This document shows positions 53,610-64,000 of a stretch of DNA of 64,000 nucleotides, piece after piece (position 1 is the first letter of the stretch; each line of letters begins with the position of its first letter). The notes under the pieces were generated by a model that made no database searches, was not told where the DNA came from, and worked only from the letters and a program-made list of their open reading frames with translations. Position numbers and translations under genes: made by a program. Source of the stretch: Dugong dugon (taxonomy: Eukaryota; Chordata; Mammalia; Sirenia; Dugongidae); contig CM057471.1 in the NCBI GenBank assembly GCA_030035585.1, forward strand, positions 67,976,319-68,040,318. Reading direction: 5' to 3'.

Positions 53610-54000
53610 TCTTTTTTTAATGCCTTTACTGAGTTGTAATTCAGCATACCATACAACTCATGCATTTAAAGTATAAGTTCAGTGGTTTTTAGTATTTTCA
53701 CAGAATTGTGCATCCATCACCATTGTCAGAACGTTTTCAAAACAAACCCCGTACGTATTACCCAAAACCCATTGCCGTCGAGTTGATTCCGACTCATAGT
53801 GACCCTATGAGTAGGTATTACCAGTCACTCCCGATTCCCCTCCCCCAAGCCCCTGGCAAACACTAATCCATCTACTTTATGTCTCTATGGATTTATCTGT
53901 TCTGGACATTTCATATAAATGACATCATACAATACATAGTCTTTTGTGTTTAGCTTTTTTCACTTAGCAAAAGGGTTTTCAAAAAATATTTAATATATTC
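53610..54000 (-). repeat. Old L1 3' region with a tail-only SINE inside
   Basis: GCCTTTACTGAGTTGTAATTCAG, CATCCATCACCATTGTCAG, then after the SINE CAGTCACTCCCGATTCCCC and GACATTTCATATAAATGACATC: reverse L1. Confidence 0.78.
53763..53814 (-). mobile_element. Tail-only AfroSINE insertion (52 bp)
   Basis: Only CAAAACCCATTGCCGTCGAG and TTGATTCCGACTCATAGTGACCCTATGAG are present. The flanks GTATTACC (53,755-53,762; 53,815-53,822) are a perfect 8-bp duplication of the host L1. Confidence 0.85.
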
Positions 54001-54267
54001 ATGTATATGTTTATATATTAACATACGTACTTTGGGGGTTCATGCTCAAATTTTTTTACTGATAGAGTTCGCAGTAAACAATGTAAACCATTACAGTAGA
54101 ATATCACATTAATGTAAGCTTCTTGAAGACAGGGATTATGGCTTATGCTTCTTGGCATTCCTCAGAGGCCCTAGCGTAATGGCTGGAAAATACAAATAGG
54201 AGATTGACAATTGTTTGTTTGATTAATGAGGCCAAAGATGACAGGTACTGCTCAACTCAGGACAGTT

Positions 54268-55290
54268 ATTTTTTTTTTTTTAATTTTTTATTGTGTATTA
54301 GGTGAAAATTTACAGAGCAAATTAGATTCCCATTCAATAGTTTGTACATAAAGCATTCCATGACTTTGATCTCATTCCCCACAACGTGTCAGCACTCTCC
54401 CCATTTCTGTCCTAGGTTCCCCATTTCCTTTCATCATGATTTTCTATCCCTTCCTGCCTTCTCATCTTTGCTTTTAGACAAATTTCCTTTTGATCTTGTA
54501 TAAGTGATTGTTCTAAGGAGTACATTCCAGTTCAGAAGGGTGTCTTAGGGGCATAGTCTTGGGGCTCCTCCAGTCTCTGTCAGACCAATGAGATGACTTT
54601 GGTCTTTTTTGTGAATTTGATTTTTTGTTCTACAATTTTTCTCCTGCTCTGTCTGGGACCCTCTGTTGTGATCCCAGTCAGAGTGGTCGCTGGTGGTAAC
54701 TGGGCACCGTCTAGTTCTTCTGGTCTCAGGGTCATGTAGGCTGTGGTTCATGTGGTCCATTAGTCCTTTGGACTAATTTCTCCCTTGAGTTTTCTTCACT
54801 CTCCTTTGCTCCAGACAGGAAGAGACCAAAAGTTGTATCTTAGATGGCCACTTACAAGCTTTTAAGACCTCAGACACTACTCACCAAAGTAGGAGGTAAA
54901 ACTTTGTCTTTATGAACTGTGTTATGTCAATTGACATAGATGTCCCCCTAGCCTATGGTCCTTTGCCTTCAAACCTAGGAACTTTGTCCCTCGAGGTGTT
55001 TGGTTATGTCTAAGAAGTTGCCCTGACTGTGTCCCTTGTGTGCTTATGGTCTATGTCCTTAGCAAAGCATCTTCAAGATTCATCAATGCTGTAGCGTGTA
55101 TCTGTAATTCATTCTTCTTTATTGCCTAGTAATATTCCATTGCATAAATATATCACATTTTGATTATTCATTCATCAGTTGATTGTTTCCAATTTTTCAC
55201 TATTGTGAATAATGCTGCAATGAACATTTCTATATGAGTTTTTGTGTGGATGTATGTTTTCATTTTTCTTGGGATTATTCCTGCATTTCT
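54268..55290 (-). mobile_element. L1 3' UTR copy joined to older L1 sequence
   Basis: T-run, TTTTTATTGTGTATTAGGTG, CATTCCATGACTTTGATC, GCACCGTCTAGTTCTTCTGG, AAGCTTTTAAGACCTCAGAC match the 3' UTR at 43,400-44,100. At about 55,070 it switches to older L1 sequence (TCTTCAAGATTCATCAATGCTG, GAATAATGCTGCAATGAAC). Confidence 0.78.
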
Positions 55291-55430
55291 GTTTTACAGG
55301 TGTGGAAACTGAGGCCCCAAAAGATGACTTACCCAGAGTTACCAGCTAGAATGTAGAAGAACTCTCCTTCCCACCTAGATCTGTTTGATTTCAAGTTCAG
55401 TGATCTTTCAGCTATATTAAGCTACACACA
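55288..55430 (-). repeat. MIR SINE fragment
   Basis: TTTTACAGGTGTGGAAACTGAGGCCCC, GACTTACCCAGAGTTACCAGC: reverse MIR core. Confidence 0.65.
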
Positions 55431-56239
55431 CCCATGCAAATCATTCACACATGCACACATCAGCACCTGCCCAGCCAATACTTCTTTGAGACCGTTGCTT
55501 TGCCCAGAGTGCAAAAGTTCAACAAAAGCAATCAAAGAGAAGTGGCACGATGCTAAGGGAGATAAATGAGACTCCCAAAGAATAAATAAGTCAGAACATT
55601 GATCTGAATATTACCGAGGGATAGACCAAAAACATTTAAAGGGGTATAAAGAGGTTAGTGAAGAACAAATGGCCCAAACTTGGCCTTCGGGAGTGTGCAC
55701 ACAACTTTTCTTGATTGAGATGAGAAGATTTCTGGAAACAGATGCACTTTACCAGAAGAGTAGTACGCAAGTCAAAGATGTTTATGTGAAGGGAGCACGT
55801 TTGAAATCTGTTCAGGGTTCTGCTCATGGAAGGCTCTAACCATTCAGTTCCTCACTGAGGGAGGGAGAAGCTTGCATAAGCAAAGTTGCTTACGATCGGG
55901 GTTAGTGCAGGAAGATTTGATTTCACTGTTTCTGTGAGTGAGCAGGATCTGAAGCTATTCTGAGCGGCCTCTGAGGAAAAGTGCCAGAAATCATAAATAA
56001 AGAAGAAGTCAAGTGTGTCCAGTGGCCATATCAAATGTGACACTCCTGAAGAACGTGTGAACATGGTATCTTTCAAGCTGCTGATTCTTAAAAAAAGAAA
56101 AACAAAAGTAGAAAATACCTTTGTCCCAGGCAATGATAGAATTCACTGCAGTTAAAACTTAATATAAGACCGTGTAACTTAGGACGCAAAGAAAAAAGCC
56201 ACGTTTATGGAAATGCAAGATTCAGCCTTCATTGAACAA
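55431..56239. other. No gene or named repeat recognised
   Basis: AT-moderate sequence. A minus-strand frame of 93 codons (55,852-56,133) has no recognisable domain or splice context. Confidence 0.4.
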
Positions 56240-56640
56240 ATATGTATTTTTTGACACTCTCTGTCCCTGTCATTCTGTCCCCGTTAGTCCCTAGCCCCTC
56301 ACCCAACTTCATTTTTCCCCTGCTTCTTATTGTTCCCTGAACAAACATTATAAGTGTGTTGTTTACGTGCTTATTGATCATCTCCCCTACTGGAGTGTAA
56401 GCTACAGGAGGCCAGAAACCTGGTCTATCTCACCCACCTCACTTCATCCCAACTGTCACCTCCCTGAAGCAGTGCCACTCTCCTCTCTGTCTCAGGTAAT
56501 AGCTCCAGTTTCCTCATTCAGCTCCCTGATTCTCCTCTTGGCCCTCTCCAATCTGTTTTCCACAAACTGGGCCCTGCCATTCTGCTGTTAAAGTCTTCAG
56601 GTTTTCCCTTTGCCTGTAGGACCTAGAGGATCATATAGTT
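56240..56640 (+). repeat. Diverged L2-like segment
   Basis: CATCTCCCCTACTGGAGTGTAAGC, GGCCCTCTCCAATCTGTTTTCCAC, GTCTTCAGGTTTTCCC are L2-like. The order is imperfect, so more than one fragment may be joined. Confidence 0.45.
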
Positions 56641-57029
56641 CAGGTGTTCAGGCTCCCTGTCTGGGTACCAGACATCAGACAGACACATATGAAGACACTG
56701 TCTGAGCCCCTCTCTGGCTTAGGGGATTTGACTTTTCTCCAGGCAGCCTCACTTCTCAGTGCTGCTCACCCCCTGATTACAGCATCCCTCCCTTGGGTGA
56801 GAAATCCCCTTGTCAATTCTGGCGCACCCACCAACCAAGTTGGGCCACTTCCCCCATTTTCTCCTCACCTCCTAAGAATGTAAAATTCAAACTGGCCCAG
56901 GCTCACCAACAAATCAGCCCTGTCACCCAAACCTGGTAAATGAGCTAAAGCATGTAAAGTGCTTAGCTTACTTCCTGGTATGTCATAAGACTCAATAAAA
57001 GGGAGCACTAAAAAAAAAAAAAAGTAGCG

Positions 57030-57720
57030 GTTCATTTTTTTTAAATAACATTTTTATTGAAATATAATTCACATACCAGAAAAGTCACCCTTTTAAAGTA
57101 TATAATTAAGTGATATGTTCACAGAGTTGTACAACCATCACCACTATCCAAATCTAGAACATTTTTGTCACCCCAGGGAGAAACTTTATACTCATACTCA
57201 TTAGCAGTCACTCCCAATTTCCTTCTCCCTCCAGGCCCTGGCAACCACTAACCTACTTTCTTGATCTGTCTATAGATTTGCCTATTCTGAGTATTTCATA
57301 TAAATGGAATCATATAATATGTGGTCTTTTGTGTCTGGCTTCTTTAACTTAGCATAATGTTTTCAAGATTCATTTATGTTGTAGCACGTATCAGTATCTC
57401 ATTCCCTTTTTATTGCCAAATAATATTCCATTATATGAATATACCACATTTTTGCTCATCCATTCATCAGTTGATGGGCATTTGGATTGTTTCCAATTCT
57501 GGGCTATTACAAATAAAGTTTTCCTCTTGCATATATACTTAGGAGTGTAATTACTGGGTCATACGATAACTCTAACTTTTTTCAGAAACTACCAAAATTT
57601 TAAAGTGGTTACACCATTTTACATTCCCATTAGCAACTTATGAGTGTTTCAATTTCTCCACATTGTTGCCAATGCTTTTTATTGTCTTTTTTATTTTAGC
57701 CATTCTAGTGAGGATAACAC
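57030..57720 (-). repeat. Old L1 3' region
   Basis: AACATTTTTATTGAAATATAATTCACATACC, CAACCATCACCACTATCC, CATTCATCAGTTGATGGGC, TACACCATTTTACATTCCC: nearly continuous reverse L1 over about 690 bp. Confidence 0.85.
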
Positions 57721-58224
57721 TTAATACTAATTGTAGGGTCTAGGGTATATTCTGGGCACTCCAGACTTTGTGTTGACTATACTCCACCGCCTAGGCCCAC
57801 CTCAATGATTAGACTTCCATTTTGCTTCCGCCTACCATCCCAGGTCCTCTTTCTGGCTCCATCCCTCACCTCTCTGCTCACTGTGACACCTCTGCTACCT
57901 TGCAGGGGTGTAGCGAGGGTCACAGTGCCCAGAGACAATCTCTAAATTGCACCCCAGCAATCTGAGTGCCCAGGGGCAATATCTAAGCTATGCCCTGCTC
58001 AATTTCAAGATTAATAGATGCTGCTTACAGCAATGCTTCAGCAGAAATGCCTTCCCCTCTCTTGTCTGGCTGCCTCAGTCAGGTGCCTTTCATATTTATG
58101 GTACCTCGGGATGTCATTCTGCACCTCATCTGGTGCCCCCTTGGACTTGCTCCAGGGGGCAAGTGCACTCCCCTGCCCCCCTGACTACACCTGTGCCTCC
58201 TTGTGCCATTAATGGTTGTCCCAC
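57721..58224. other. Unassigned, with a short internal duplication
   Basis: At 57,917-57,990 CACAGTGCCCAGAGACAATCTCTAAATTGC is followed by CTGAGTGCCCAGGGGCAATATCTAAGCTATGC, an imperfect tandem of roughly 45 bp. Overlapping frames of 64-144 codons lack coding features. Confidence 0.4.
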
Positions 58225-58390
58225 TCCAAACGAGACACTTACTCACATGCTCTTTATTAATCTTTACAATGATCTCATCAGAGAAATGCTGTCATTATTC
58301 CCATTTTACTACGAAGAAATTGCAGTCAAGAGGATAAGTCACTTGCCTAATGACACACAGTTTACAAACACTGGAATATAAATCCTGGAT
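58225..58390 (-). repeat. MIR SINE
   Basis: CACATGCTCTTTATTAATCTTTACAATG, CATTATTCCCATTTTACTACG, AGTCACTTGCCTAATGACACACAG: reverse MIR. Confidence 0.7.
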
Positions 58391-58449
58391 TGTTGGAATA
58401 ATCCAGGATAATCCCTTTATTTTCAAATCAAATGATTAGCAATCATAAA

Positions 58450-58830
58450 TCCAGAGGAGATGACACTATGGTCATGACTGAAAGATGGTAAGTGAGGTGA
58501 AGGAAGATAGAAAGGGCATTCCAGGCAGAAGGAACTGCATGAATAAAGACATGCTGGTTTGACTAAGCAAGACATTTCTAAGCTCCTCTTCCAGTCCCAG
58601 TCTGCCTGGATCCAGGACTTGATATACAATTGTTGGATGGTTGGATGGATGGATGCAATGACAACATAGGCATATTTAATCCAATTAGTACTTATCTCAA
58701 TCTTTATGGAGTACTTCCTGGATATTTAGCGTTATGTTAGGAGCTTGGAGAATGTCAAAGAAGAAATAGACACCATATGCCCCCTGGGGAGTCTACTGTC
58801 TATTTGGGGAGAGAGACTTGTGTGCAAAGA
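58450..58830 (-). repeat. L2-class LINE fragment
   Basis: GAAAGGGCATTCCAGGCAGAAGGAACTGCATG, then after a TGGA microsatellite (58,632-58,655) GTACTTCCTGGATATTTAGCG and CCCTGGGGAGTCTACTGTC, in reverse L2 style. Confidence 0.6.
58632..58656. repeat. TGGA microsatellite
   Basis: TTGGATGGTTGGATGGATGG followed by ATGCA: short tetranucleotide run. Confidence 0.8.
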
Positions 58831-59044
58831 AAAGGGGTCAGTTGTGGAGCTCCATTACCGTTGCTACTAGGGGACTTCTGATGAGAGGGAGACTAGTGGT
58901 TGGTTACATTTAAGGGTTGGGTAGAGAAGGAGGAACCAGAGGAAGAGGAGGAGAGGAAAGGGAGGACAGGAAAGAGCACGGGGAAGCCTAACCCCTTAGC
59001 CCGGCAGGGAGAAAAGAAGCCATGAAAGAGGCTCTCAGAACACC

Positions 59045-59200
59045 CGAAAGGCAGCATGGTGTCCAGGGGAGAGCCCCAGCCTGGGACTTAGGAGACCTGG
59101 GTGTCATCTCCTCTCTGCCATTGAATTCCTGTGTGACTGTGGCCAAGTTACTACCCCTTTCTGGACTCATCTTCCTCAGATGATGAATGTGAGCTAGAAA
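59045..59200 (+). repeat. MIR SINE
   Basis: AGGCAGCATGGTGTCCAGGGG, CTGGGACTTAGGAGACCTGGG, CTGTGTGACTGTGGCCAAGTTAC. Confidence 0.8.
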
Positions 59201-59284
59201 CTCCCAAAGACCTCTCATTGAGGCTGAGTTGGTGGAATCATTAGCCTTTAGCACAATAAAGACAGAAACACCATTTAAATTTCA

Positions 59285-59525
59285 AACCAGGCAGTGTGGT
59301 AAAGAGGAAAGTGCATAATCCCTGGAATTAGCCAGTCCTGGATTCTCATCCAGTTGCATTCCTTACTAGAAGAAGGCCTTGGGCAAGTGCCTTAATTCTC
59401 TAAGTCTAGTTTCTCTCATTTTCAAGATGAGATTATTAATACTGATCTTACAGGGTTGTTGTGAGGATTGAAGTAAATAAGAAAATATATGTAATGTTTC
59501 TAGAGCACCTGACATACATCAGTCA
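59285..59525 (+). repeat. MIR SINE, nearly full length
   Basis: GGCAGTGTGGTAAAGAGGAAAG, GGAATTAGCCAGTCCTGG, CTTGGGCAAGTGCCTTAATTC, ACAGGGTTGTTGTGAGGATTG and AGAGCACCTGACATAC. Confidence 0.85.
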
Positions 59526-59526
59526 A

Positions 59527-59554
59527 AAAAGCAAAACAAACAAACAAACAAAAC
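59527..59554. repeat. CAAA microsatellite
   Basis: AAAGCAAAACAAACAAACAA and further ACAAA units. Confidence 0.8.
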
Positions 59555-59861
59555 CATTAATTTCCGTTCTCTGATTTTATTTCTCTGTTTGGTGTACACA
59601 TTTTAGGATCTTAGTCCACATCATACTCCCTTTTCCTCTGAGAATCCCTAGTACCCAGATTGGAGCCCCAGAAGCCATATTAATACTATGTAACCCCTTT
59701 TCCTTGGCAATGGCTGATTAGATCAGAGGTGATCACCTGACCCAACTGAACCAATCAGATTGACTCTCTCAGGAATTCAGAATTAGGACAGAGACACTAG
59801 TCAGACTCTTCTGGGTGCTTGAGCCAGCAAGTGATGCATCCAGAGCCAAGTTTTCTTGAGG

Positions 59862-60040
59862 AAACAGAGGGAGGAAGGGAGGAAGGGAGGAAGGGAGGAA
59901 GGCAGGAAGGGAGAAAAGGAGGAAGGATGGAAAGAAGGGAGAAAGGGGGGATGAAAGGAGGGGAAGAAGGAAGGGAGGGAGGGAGGAAGACAAAGAGGGA
60001 GGGTGGAATGAAGCGGGGGGAAGGAAGGAGGGATTCCTTC
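59862..60040. repeat. GGAA/GGGA microsatellite (about 180 bp)
   Basis: GAGGAAGGGAGGAAGGGAGG units, repeated and then degenerating into GGAGAAAGG, GGGGGGATG and AGGGAGGGAGGG. The plus strand is nearly pure purine. Four overlapping open frames through it (S/P/F-rich or G/E/R-rich) are artefacts. Confidence 0.92.
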
Positions 60041-61624
60041 ACCTTGCTTTGACTTAATGCGGTCTGCTACTAACCGAGGCATTGATCACTTCTCCTGGGA
60101 GGTACTTCTGAATGCCCAGACTGAAGGTAGGAGGCAAGTGACATCCTGACTGATGCTAGCACATCAGAGCTAGCACATCATGGCAGTAAGGAGGACAGAA
60201 CTTCTAGCCACCAGGCCAAGCCCTGTGGAGACCAGAATGGTGTTCATGATGGGAATACTCTTCAGGGTCCAGTACCGTTCTAGTGTCCAGGTTATCAAGG
60301 TGCCATCTACAAGGCATTCCTTACTCTTGGGTTCCTCCACTGGCTCCTCTGCCTTGGCTTCTCCTGCTCCTTTCCCTGCCCACTAATGTCTCTCTCCTAT
60401 TTTCATTCCATCTCTTGGCTTCTGCTGCCACTTCTTATTCATTCTTGCCTTTTTTCTGTGGCTTTCGCCTTCTGCCCTTGTAAAAACAGAGCTCTGCTAC
60501 CCTCTGGAGGCTCACTCTCAAACCCCCTGAGAGAGAGGAAGTTGGCTCAGTTGGCCACCATTATCCTTGCTGGGTAGCGCTCTCCTGCCATGCCATCTTG
60601 GAGACTGCAGGCCCACCCATGGGCTGACTGCCTTTGCCTCCAGTGCACACCTTAATCCAGTGTTCAAGGAGTGGGTCCCATGGAAGCTTTTTTTCCAGAA
60701 GGGGCTGAGGGCATGGTAGGCTCTCAGAGCATAATACATGTTTCTCCAATACATATAGATGGAGCAAATGAGATTGTGGAGGTGGATATGCTTTGAAAAG
60801 TATCGTGGTGTGTACCGCTACAAAATAATATTAATTATTGATGACATTAACAAGGCCATTACTGTAGCTATTAGTGGAAGATATTCATCCCTGGAATTTG
60901 CTGGCCAAGAGCAGTGGTTCCAATGGCTATGGTCTTTGATTCCCAAGCCCTCACCAGAGAGGTTTCTGGGATATTTCCCCTCCCTCTACCTCCTCTCGTT
61001 AGTGTTACTTCCTCTAGAATCCTTCATACCTGCTTCCCTCCTCTCACTGGTGCTGCTCTGGCCACTTCAGACTCTCCCTACAGGTTCACAGATCTCCTTT
61101 AGGCTCCCAGAGGGTTCTGGGTGCTTTCACTTTAGACTTGCTTCCACTGGGGACTCAGAATATTCCAAAGGACTGGGGGACAGTTTTTTCTTTTTCTTAG
61201 TCCTGCCTACATGGCGTTGGGGGGAGGGTGTGGCTGCCCAGAACCTAGTTCCCAATTTCCAGCCCTGTGGAGAGGACTCTACCTCTGTTGAAATTCCAAA
61301 TTCCAGAGAAGGGACCATAACTGACTCAGCTTGGGTCAGATGTCCACACAGGTACTAGGAGCCCAGCTCTGTGGATAAGAAGTGGGCAAAGGTTGAGGGG
61401 GCCATTGAGAGCCAAGTAGATACCTCTAATCGTGCCAACTATGACCTTTTACAGCAAGGAATCTGTTGGGACAGATGTCAGAGTGATGTACTGTGCCACC
61501 AAATCTCACCCAACACCTTGAGCCTGTGACCCAGGCTGGTGTCCTGTCACCTTGACTTTACTTCCTCATGGAGTTTCCTGCCCACCTAGGGGCCTAGGAG
61601 ACAGCCTTTTTCCACCTTCTCCTT
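60041..61624. other. No gene or named repeat recognised
   Basis: About 1.6 kb, GC-moderate. A plus frame of 199 codons (60,759-61,358) has an unremarkable product with no domain I know and no splice support. GCTAGCACATCA occurs twice in a row near 60,157-60,180. Confidence 0.4.
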
Positions 61625-61930
61625 TTTTTTTTTTTATTGCATTCTTCGAGTTGTGCAACCATTCTCATCCTCCATCTCTGAGTTGTTTCACGTTTTACTT
61701 TCTTTTTTTAAATTTATTTTGTTGTTGAGAATATACACAGCAAAACATCAAAACATACACCAATTCAACCCTTTCTACATGTACAATTCAATGACAATGA
61801 TTCCATTCTTCAAGTTGTGCAACCATTCTAACCCTCCTTTTCTGAGTTTTTCCTCTTGCATTAACATAAACTCACTGCCCCATAAGGTTCCTATTTAATC
61901 TTTCGAGTTGCTGTCGTCACTTTGATCCCA
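61625..61930 (-). repeat. L1 3' UTR fragment, duplicated segment
   Basis: T-run then CATTCTTCGAGTTGTGCAACCATTCTCATCC; later CATTCTTCAAGTTGTGCAACCATTCTAACCC after a second T-rich stretch. Two staggered L1 ends seem to be joined. Confidence 0.65.
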
Positions 61931-61931
61931 T

Positions 61932-62790
61932 GTGTTGTTGTTAGGTGCTGTGGAGTCAGTTCTGACTCATAGTGACCCTATGTACAACAGAACAAAATAC
62001 TGCCCAGTCCTGCACCATCCTCACAATTGTTGCTATTGTTTGAACCTATTGTTGCAGCCACTGTGTCAAGCCATGTCATTGAGGGTCTTCCTCTTTTTTG
62101 CTGACCCTATACTTTACCAAGAATGATGTCCTTCTACAGGGACTGATCCCTTCTGATAACCTGTCTGAAGTACTTGGACAAAGTCTAGCCATTCTTGCTT
62201 CTAAGGAGAGTTCTGGATGTACCTCTTGCAAGACAGATTTGTTCATTCTTCTACAAGTCCACGGTATATTCAGTATTCTTTACCAACACCATAATTCAAA
62301 GGCATCAATTCTTTGGTCTTCCTTAATAATTGTCCAGCTTTCACATGCATATGAGGTGATTGAAAATACCATGGCTTGGGTCAGGTGCACCTTAGTCCTC
62401 AAGGTGACATCTCTGCTTTTTAACACTTTTTTAAAGAGGTCTTTTGCAGCAGATCTATCTAAATCAATATGTCGTTTGATTTCTTGACTGCTGCTTCCAT
62501 GGGCATGGTTTGTGGATCCAAGTAAAATGAAATCCTTGACCACTTCAATCTTTTCTCTGTTTATCATGATGTTGCTTATTGGGCCAGTTGTGAGGATTTT
62601 TGTTTTCTTTATGTAGAAGTGTAATCCATACTGAATGCTGTAGTCTTTGATCTTCATCAGTAAGTGCTTCAAGTCCTCTTCACTTTCAGCAAGCAAAGTT
62701 GTGTCATCTGCATATCGCAGGTCCTTAATGAGCCTTCTTCCAATCCTGATGCTGCATTCTTCTTCATATAGTTCAGTTCTTGGATCCAAG
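61932..62790 (-). mobile_element. RTE (BovB-type) LINE, 5'-truncated, 0.86 kb
   Basis: Left end TGTTGTTGTTAGGTGCTGTG followed by GAGTCAGTTCTGACTCATAG is the element's 3' terminus in reverse. The right part encodes reverse transcriptase. It shares several hundred bases with the plus-strand RTE at 42,663. 5'-truncated within the coding region. Confidence 0.88.
62280..62789 (-). pseudogene. RTE reverse-transcriptase fragment with YADD (169 codons)
   Basis: An open frame covers part of the RTE/BovB polyprotein. Residues 26-29 are YADD, the catalytic palm motif with its two aspartates, in the context KDLRYADDTTLLAES. Downstream are HLLMKIKDYSIQYGLHFYIK and KVHLTQAMVFSITSYACESW, the post-palm region typical of RTE/BovB (functional proteins read QAMVFPVVMYGCESW or similar). 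Fingers, endonuclease and the third palm aspartate are absent because the copy is truncated. It is the best preserved transposon frame here, consistent with RTE activity being more recent than L2, but it cannot act alone. Confidence 0.85.
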
Positions 62791-62911
62791 GAGTGAGGGA
62801 AAGAGGAGGGTGCCAGCTTGTCTGTATAGATATATTCCTAGCAGTTGGCCCTAGCATCTCAGAGTTCCCAGGCAGATATGCCGCTTAGACCCCTTTTCTC
62901 CTGCTTCCTGA

Positions 62912-63483
62912 TAGATTCTTTTTTTCTTTTGTAACAGCTTTATTGAGATATAATTCACATACCATACAAGTCACCCATTTAAAGTGTACAATTCTGTGGC
63001 ATTTCGTATGTTTACAGCATTGTACAACCCTCACCACAATCAATTTTCAATCATTTTCATCATATCTCCATTGACAACCACTCCTCATTTCCCTCCCTCA
63101 ACTCTCCAGCTGTAGGCAACCTCTAATTTACTTTCTGTGTCTGAAGATTTGCCTATTACGGACATTTCATATAAATGGAATCATACAATATTTAGTCTTT
63201 TATGATTCTTCTTTAACTCAGCACAATGTTTTCAAGGTTCATTCATGTTGCAGTGTGTATCAGTACTTCATTTCTTTTTATGGCTGAAAAATATTCCATT
63301 GTATGGATAGATCACATTTTGTTTATCCATTTATCTGTTTGAATATACAACATTTTGTTTATCCATTCTGCTTGGATAGTTCCCATCTTTTTGCTATTAT
63401 GAATAATACTGCTATGAACAATCACGTACAAGTTTTGAGTGGATATATGTTTTAATTTCTCTTGGGTATATACCTAGGAATGG
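62912..63483 (-). repeat. Old L1 3' region, interrupted by an LTR
   Basis: GTAACAGCTTTATTGAGATATAATTCACATACC, CATTTCATATAAATGGAATC, GGCTGAAAAATATTCCATTGTATGG and TCTTGGGTATATACCTAGGAATGG, where the LTR begins. A small duplication (CACATTTTGTTTATCC / AACATTTTGTTTATCC) lies at about 63,313-63,365. Confidence 0.85.
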
Positions 63484-64000
63484 TGTCTTAGTTATCTAGT
63501 GCTGCTATAACAGAAATGCCACAAGCAGATGGATTTAACAAACAGAAATTTATTCTCTCACAGTTTAAGAGGCTAGAAGTCCAAATTCAGGGCGCCAGCT
63601 CTAGGAGAAGACTTTCTCTCTCTGTCAGCTCTAGGGGCAAGTCCTTGTCTCCTTTCAACATCTGTGGGCCTGGCATTCCTTGGTGATCTCCATGTGTCTT
63701 AGCGTCAGTCTTCCCCTGGGTCTAGGAAGTTCCTAGTGCAGGGACCCTGGGTCCAAAGGACATGCTCCACTCCCAGCTCTTCTTTCTTGATGGTATGAGG
63801 TCCTGCAATCTCTGCTCTCTTGTTTAATCTCTTTTATATCTCAAAGAGATTGAGTCAAGATACAACCTAATCCTATAGATTGTGCCCTGCCTCATTAACA
63901 TAACAGCCTCTAATCTTGCCTCATTAACATTATAAAGGTTAGGTTTTACAACACATAGGATAATTACATCAGACCACAAAATGGAGGATAATTACCTAAT
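63484..64000 (-). mobile_element. MaLR-type LTR, reverse, cut by window edge
   Basis: Starts TGTCTTAGTTATCTAGTGCTGC, the reverse of the MaLR end at 1,890-1,928, with AATGG (63,479-63,483) as the expected 5-bp target copy. It runs to the window end through CTGCCTCATTAACATAACAGCC and CACAAAATGGAGGATAATTAC. The last motif is shared with the LTR at 46,435. Confidence 0.78.

Noticed and set aside
59769-60082. Four overlapping frames over the GGAA repeat
   Set aside because: Open in several frames and both strands because of the microsatellite; no coding signal.
60759-61358. 199-codon plus-strand frame
   Set aside because: No recognisable domain, no Kozak or splice context, and several shorter frames overlap it on both strands; length alone is within chance for a 64-kb window.

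Overview
The window is nuclear DNA of a placental mammal, most likely an afrotherian of the elephant/hyrax/sea-cow group. The main evidence is at least twenty copies or pieces of a tRNA-derived SINE of AfroSINE type. Its head reads like GAGCCCTGGTGGYGCAGTGG and its tail like GARTCGGAATCRACTCGAYG. Other evidence is BovB/RTE-type LINE pieces with a YADD reverse-transcriptase motif, afrotherian-style L1 3' ends, and the general mammalian background of MIR, L2, MER5/MER20/Charlie-type DNA transposons and MaLR-type LTRs. Family names are from memory of consensus sequences and were not checked against a library.

I see no intact protein-coding gene. The one clear gene-regulatory landmark is a CpG island at about 19,780-20,720. 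An E-box (CACGTGAC), a reverse CCAAT box and GC boxes lie beside a plausible minus-strand untranslated first exon with a GTAGGC donor. That fits a promoter firing leftward, which would make positions 1-20,000 its first intron. A possible minus-strand acceptor and exon edge sits at the very left end. A 1.7-kb, almost pure C/T tract (about 18,100-19,830) abuts the island; its long open frames are compositional artefacts.

Layout. 1-18,100: AT-rich repeat-bearing sequence with nested LTRs in a MIR, a Charlie-type DNA transposon, an L1 interrupted by an AfroSINE, and a run of three AfroSINEs. 18,100-20,720: pyrimidine tract and CpG island. 20,720-37,500: MIR/L2-rich sequence, including a 1.1-kb L2 reverse-transcriptase remnant, MER5A- and MER20-like elements, and CA repeats. 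37,500-49,500: dense L1, RTE, LTR and SINE nesting. 49,500-59,600: mostly L2, MIR and L1 pieces. 59,860-60,040: GGAA microsatellite. 61,600-64,000: L1, RTE and L1 fragments, then an LTR cut by the window edge.

The most informative observations are insertion histories that can be read from target-site duplications (TSDs): LTRs with perfect 5-bp TSDs and TG...CA ends, SINEs and L1s with 10-14-bp TSDs, a four-layer nest at 42,539-44,946, and a three-SINE relay at 15,485-16,089. I found no sign of an undescribed coding system. The points worth following are the promoter with its skewed flank, the SINE relay, and the very short tail-only SINE insertions.
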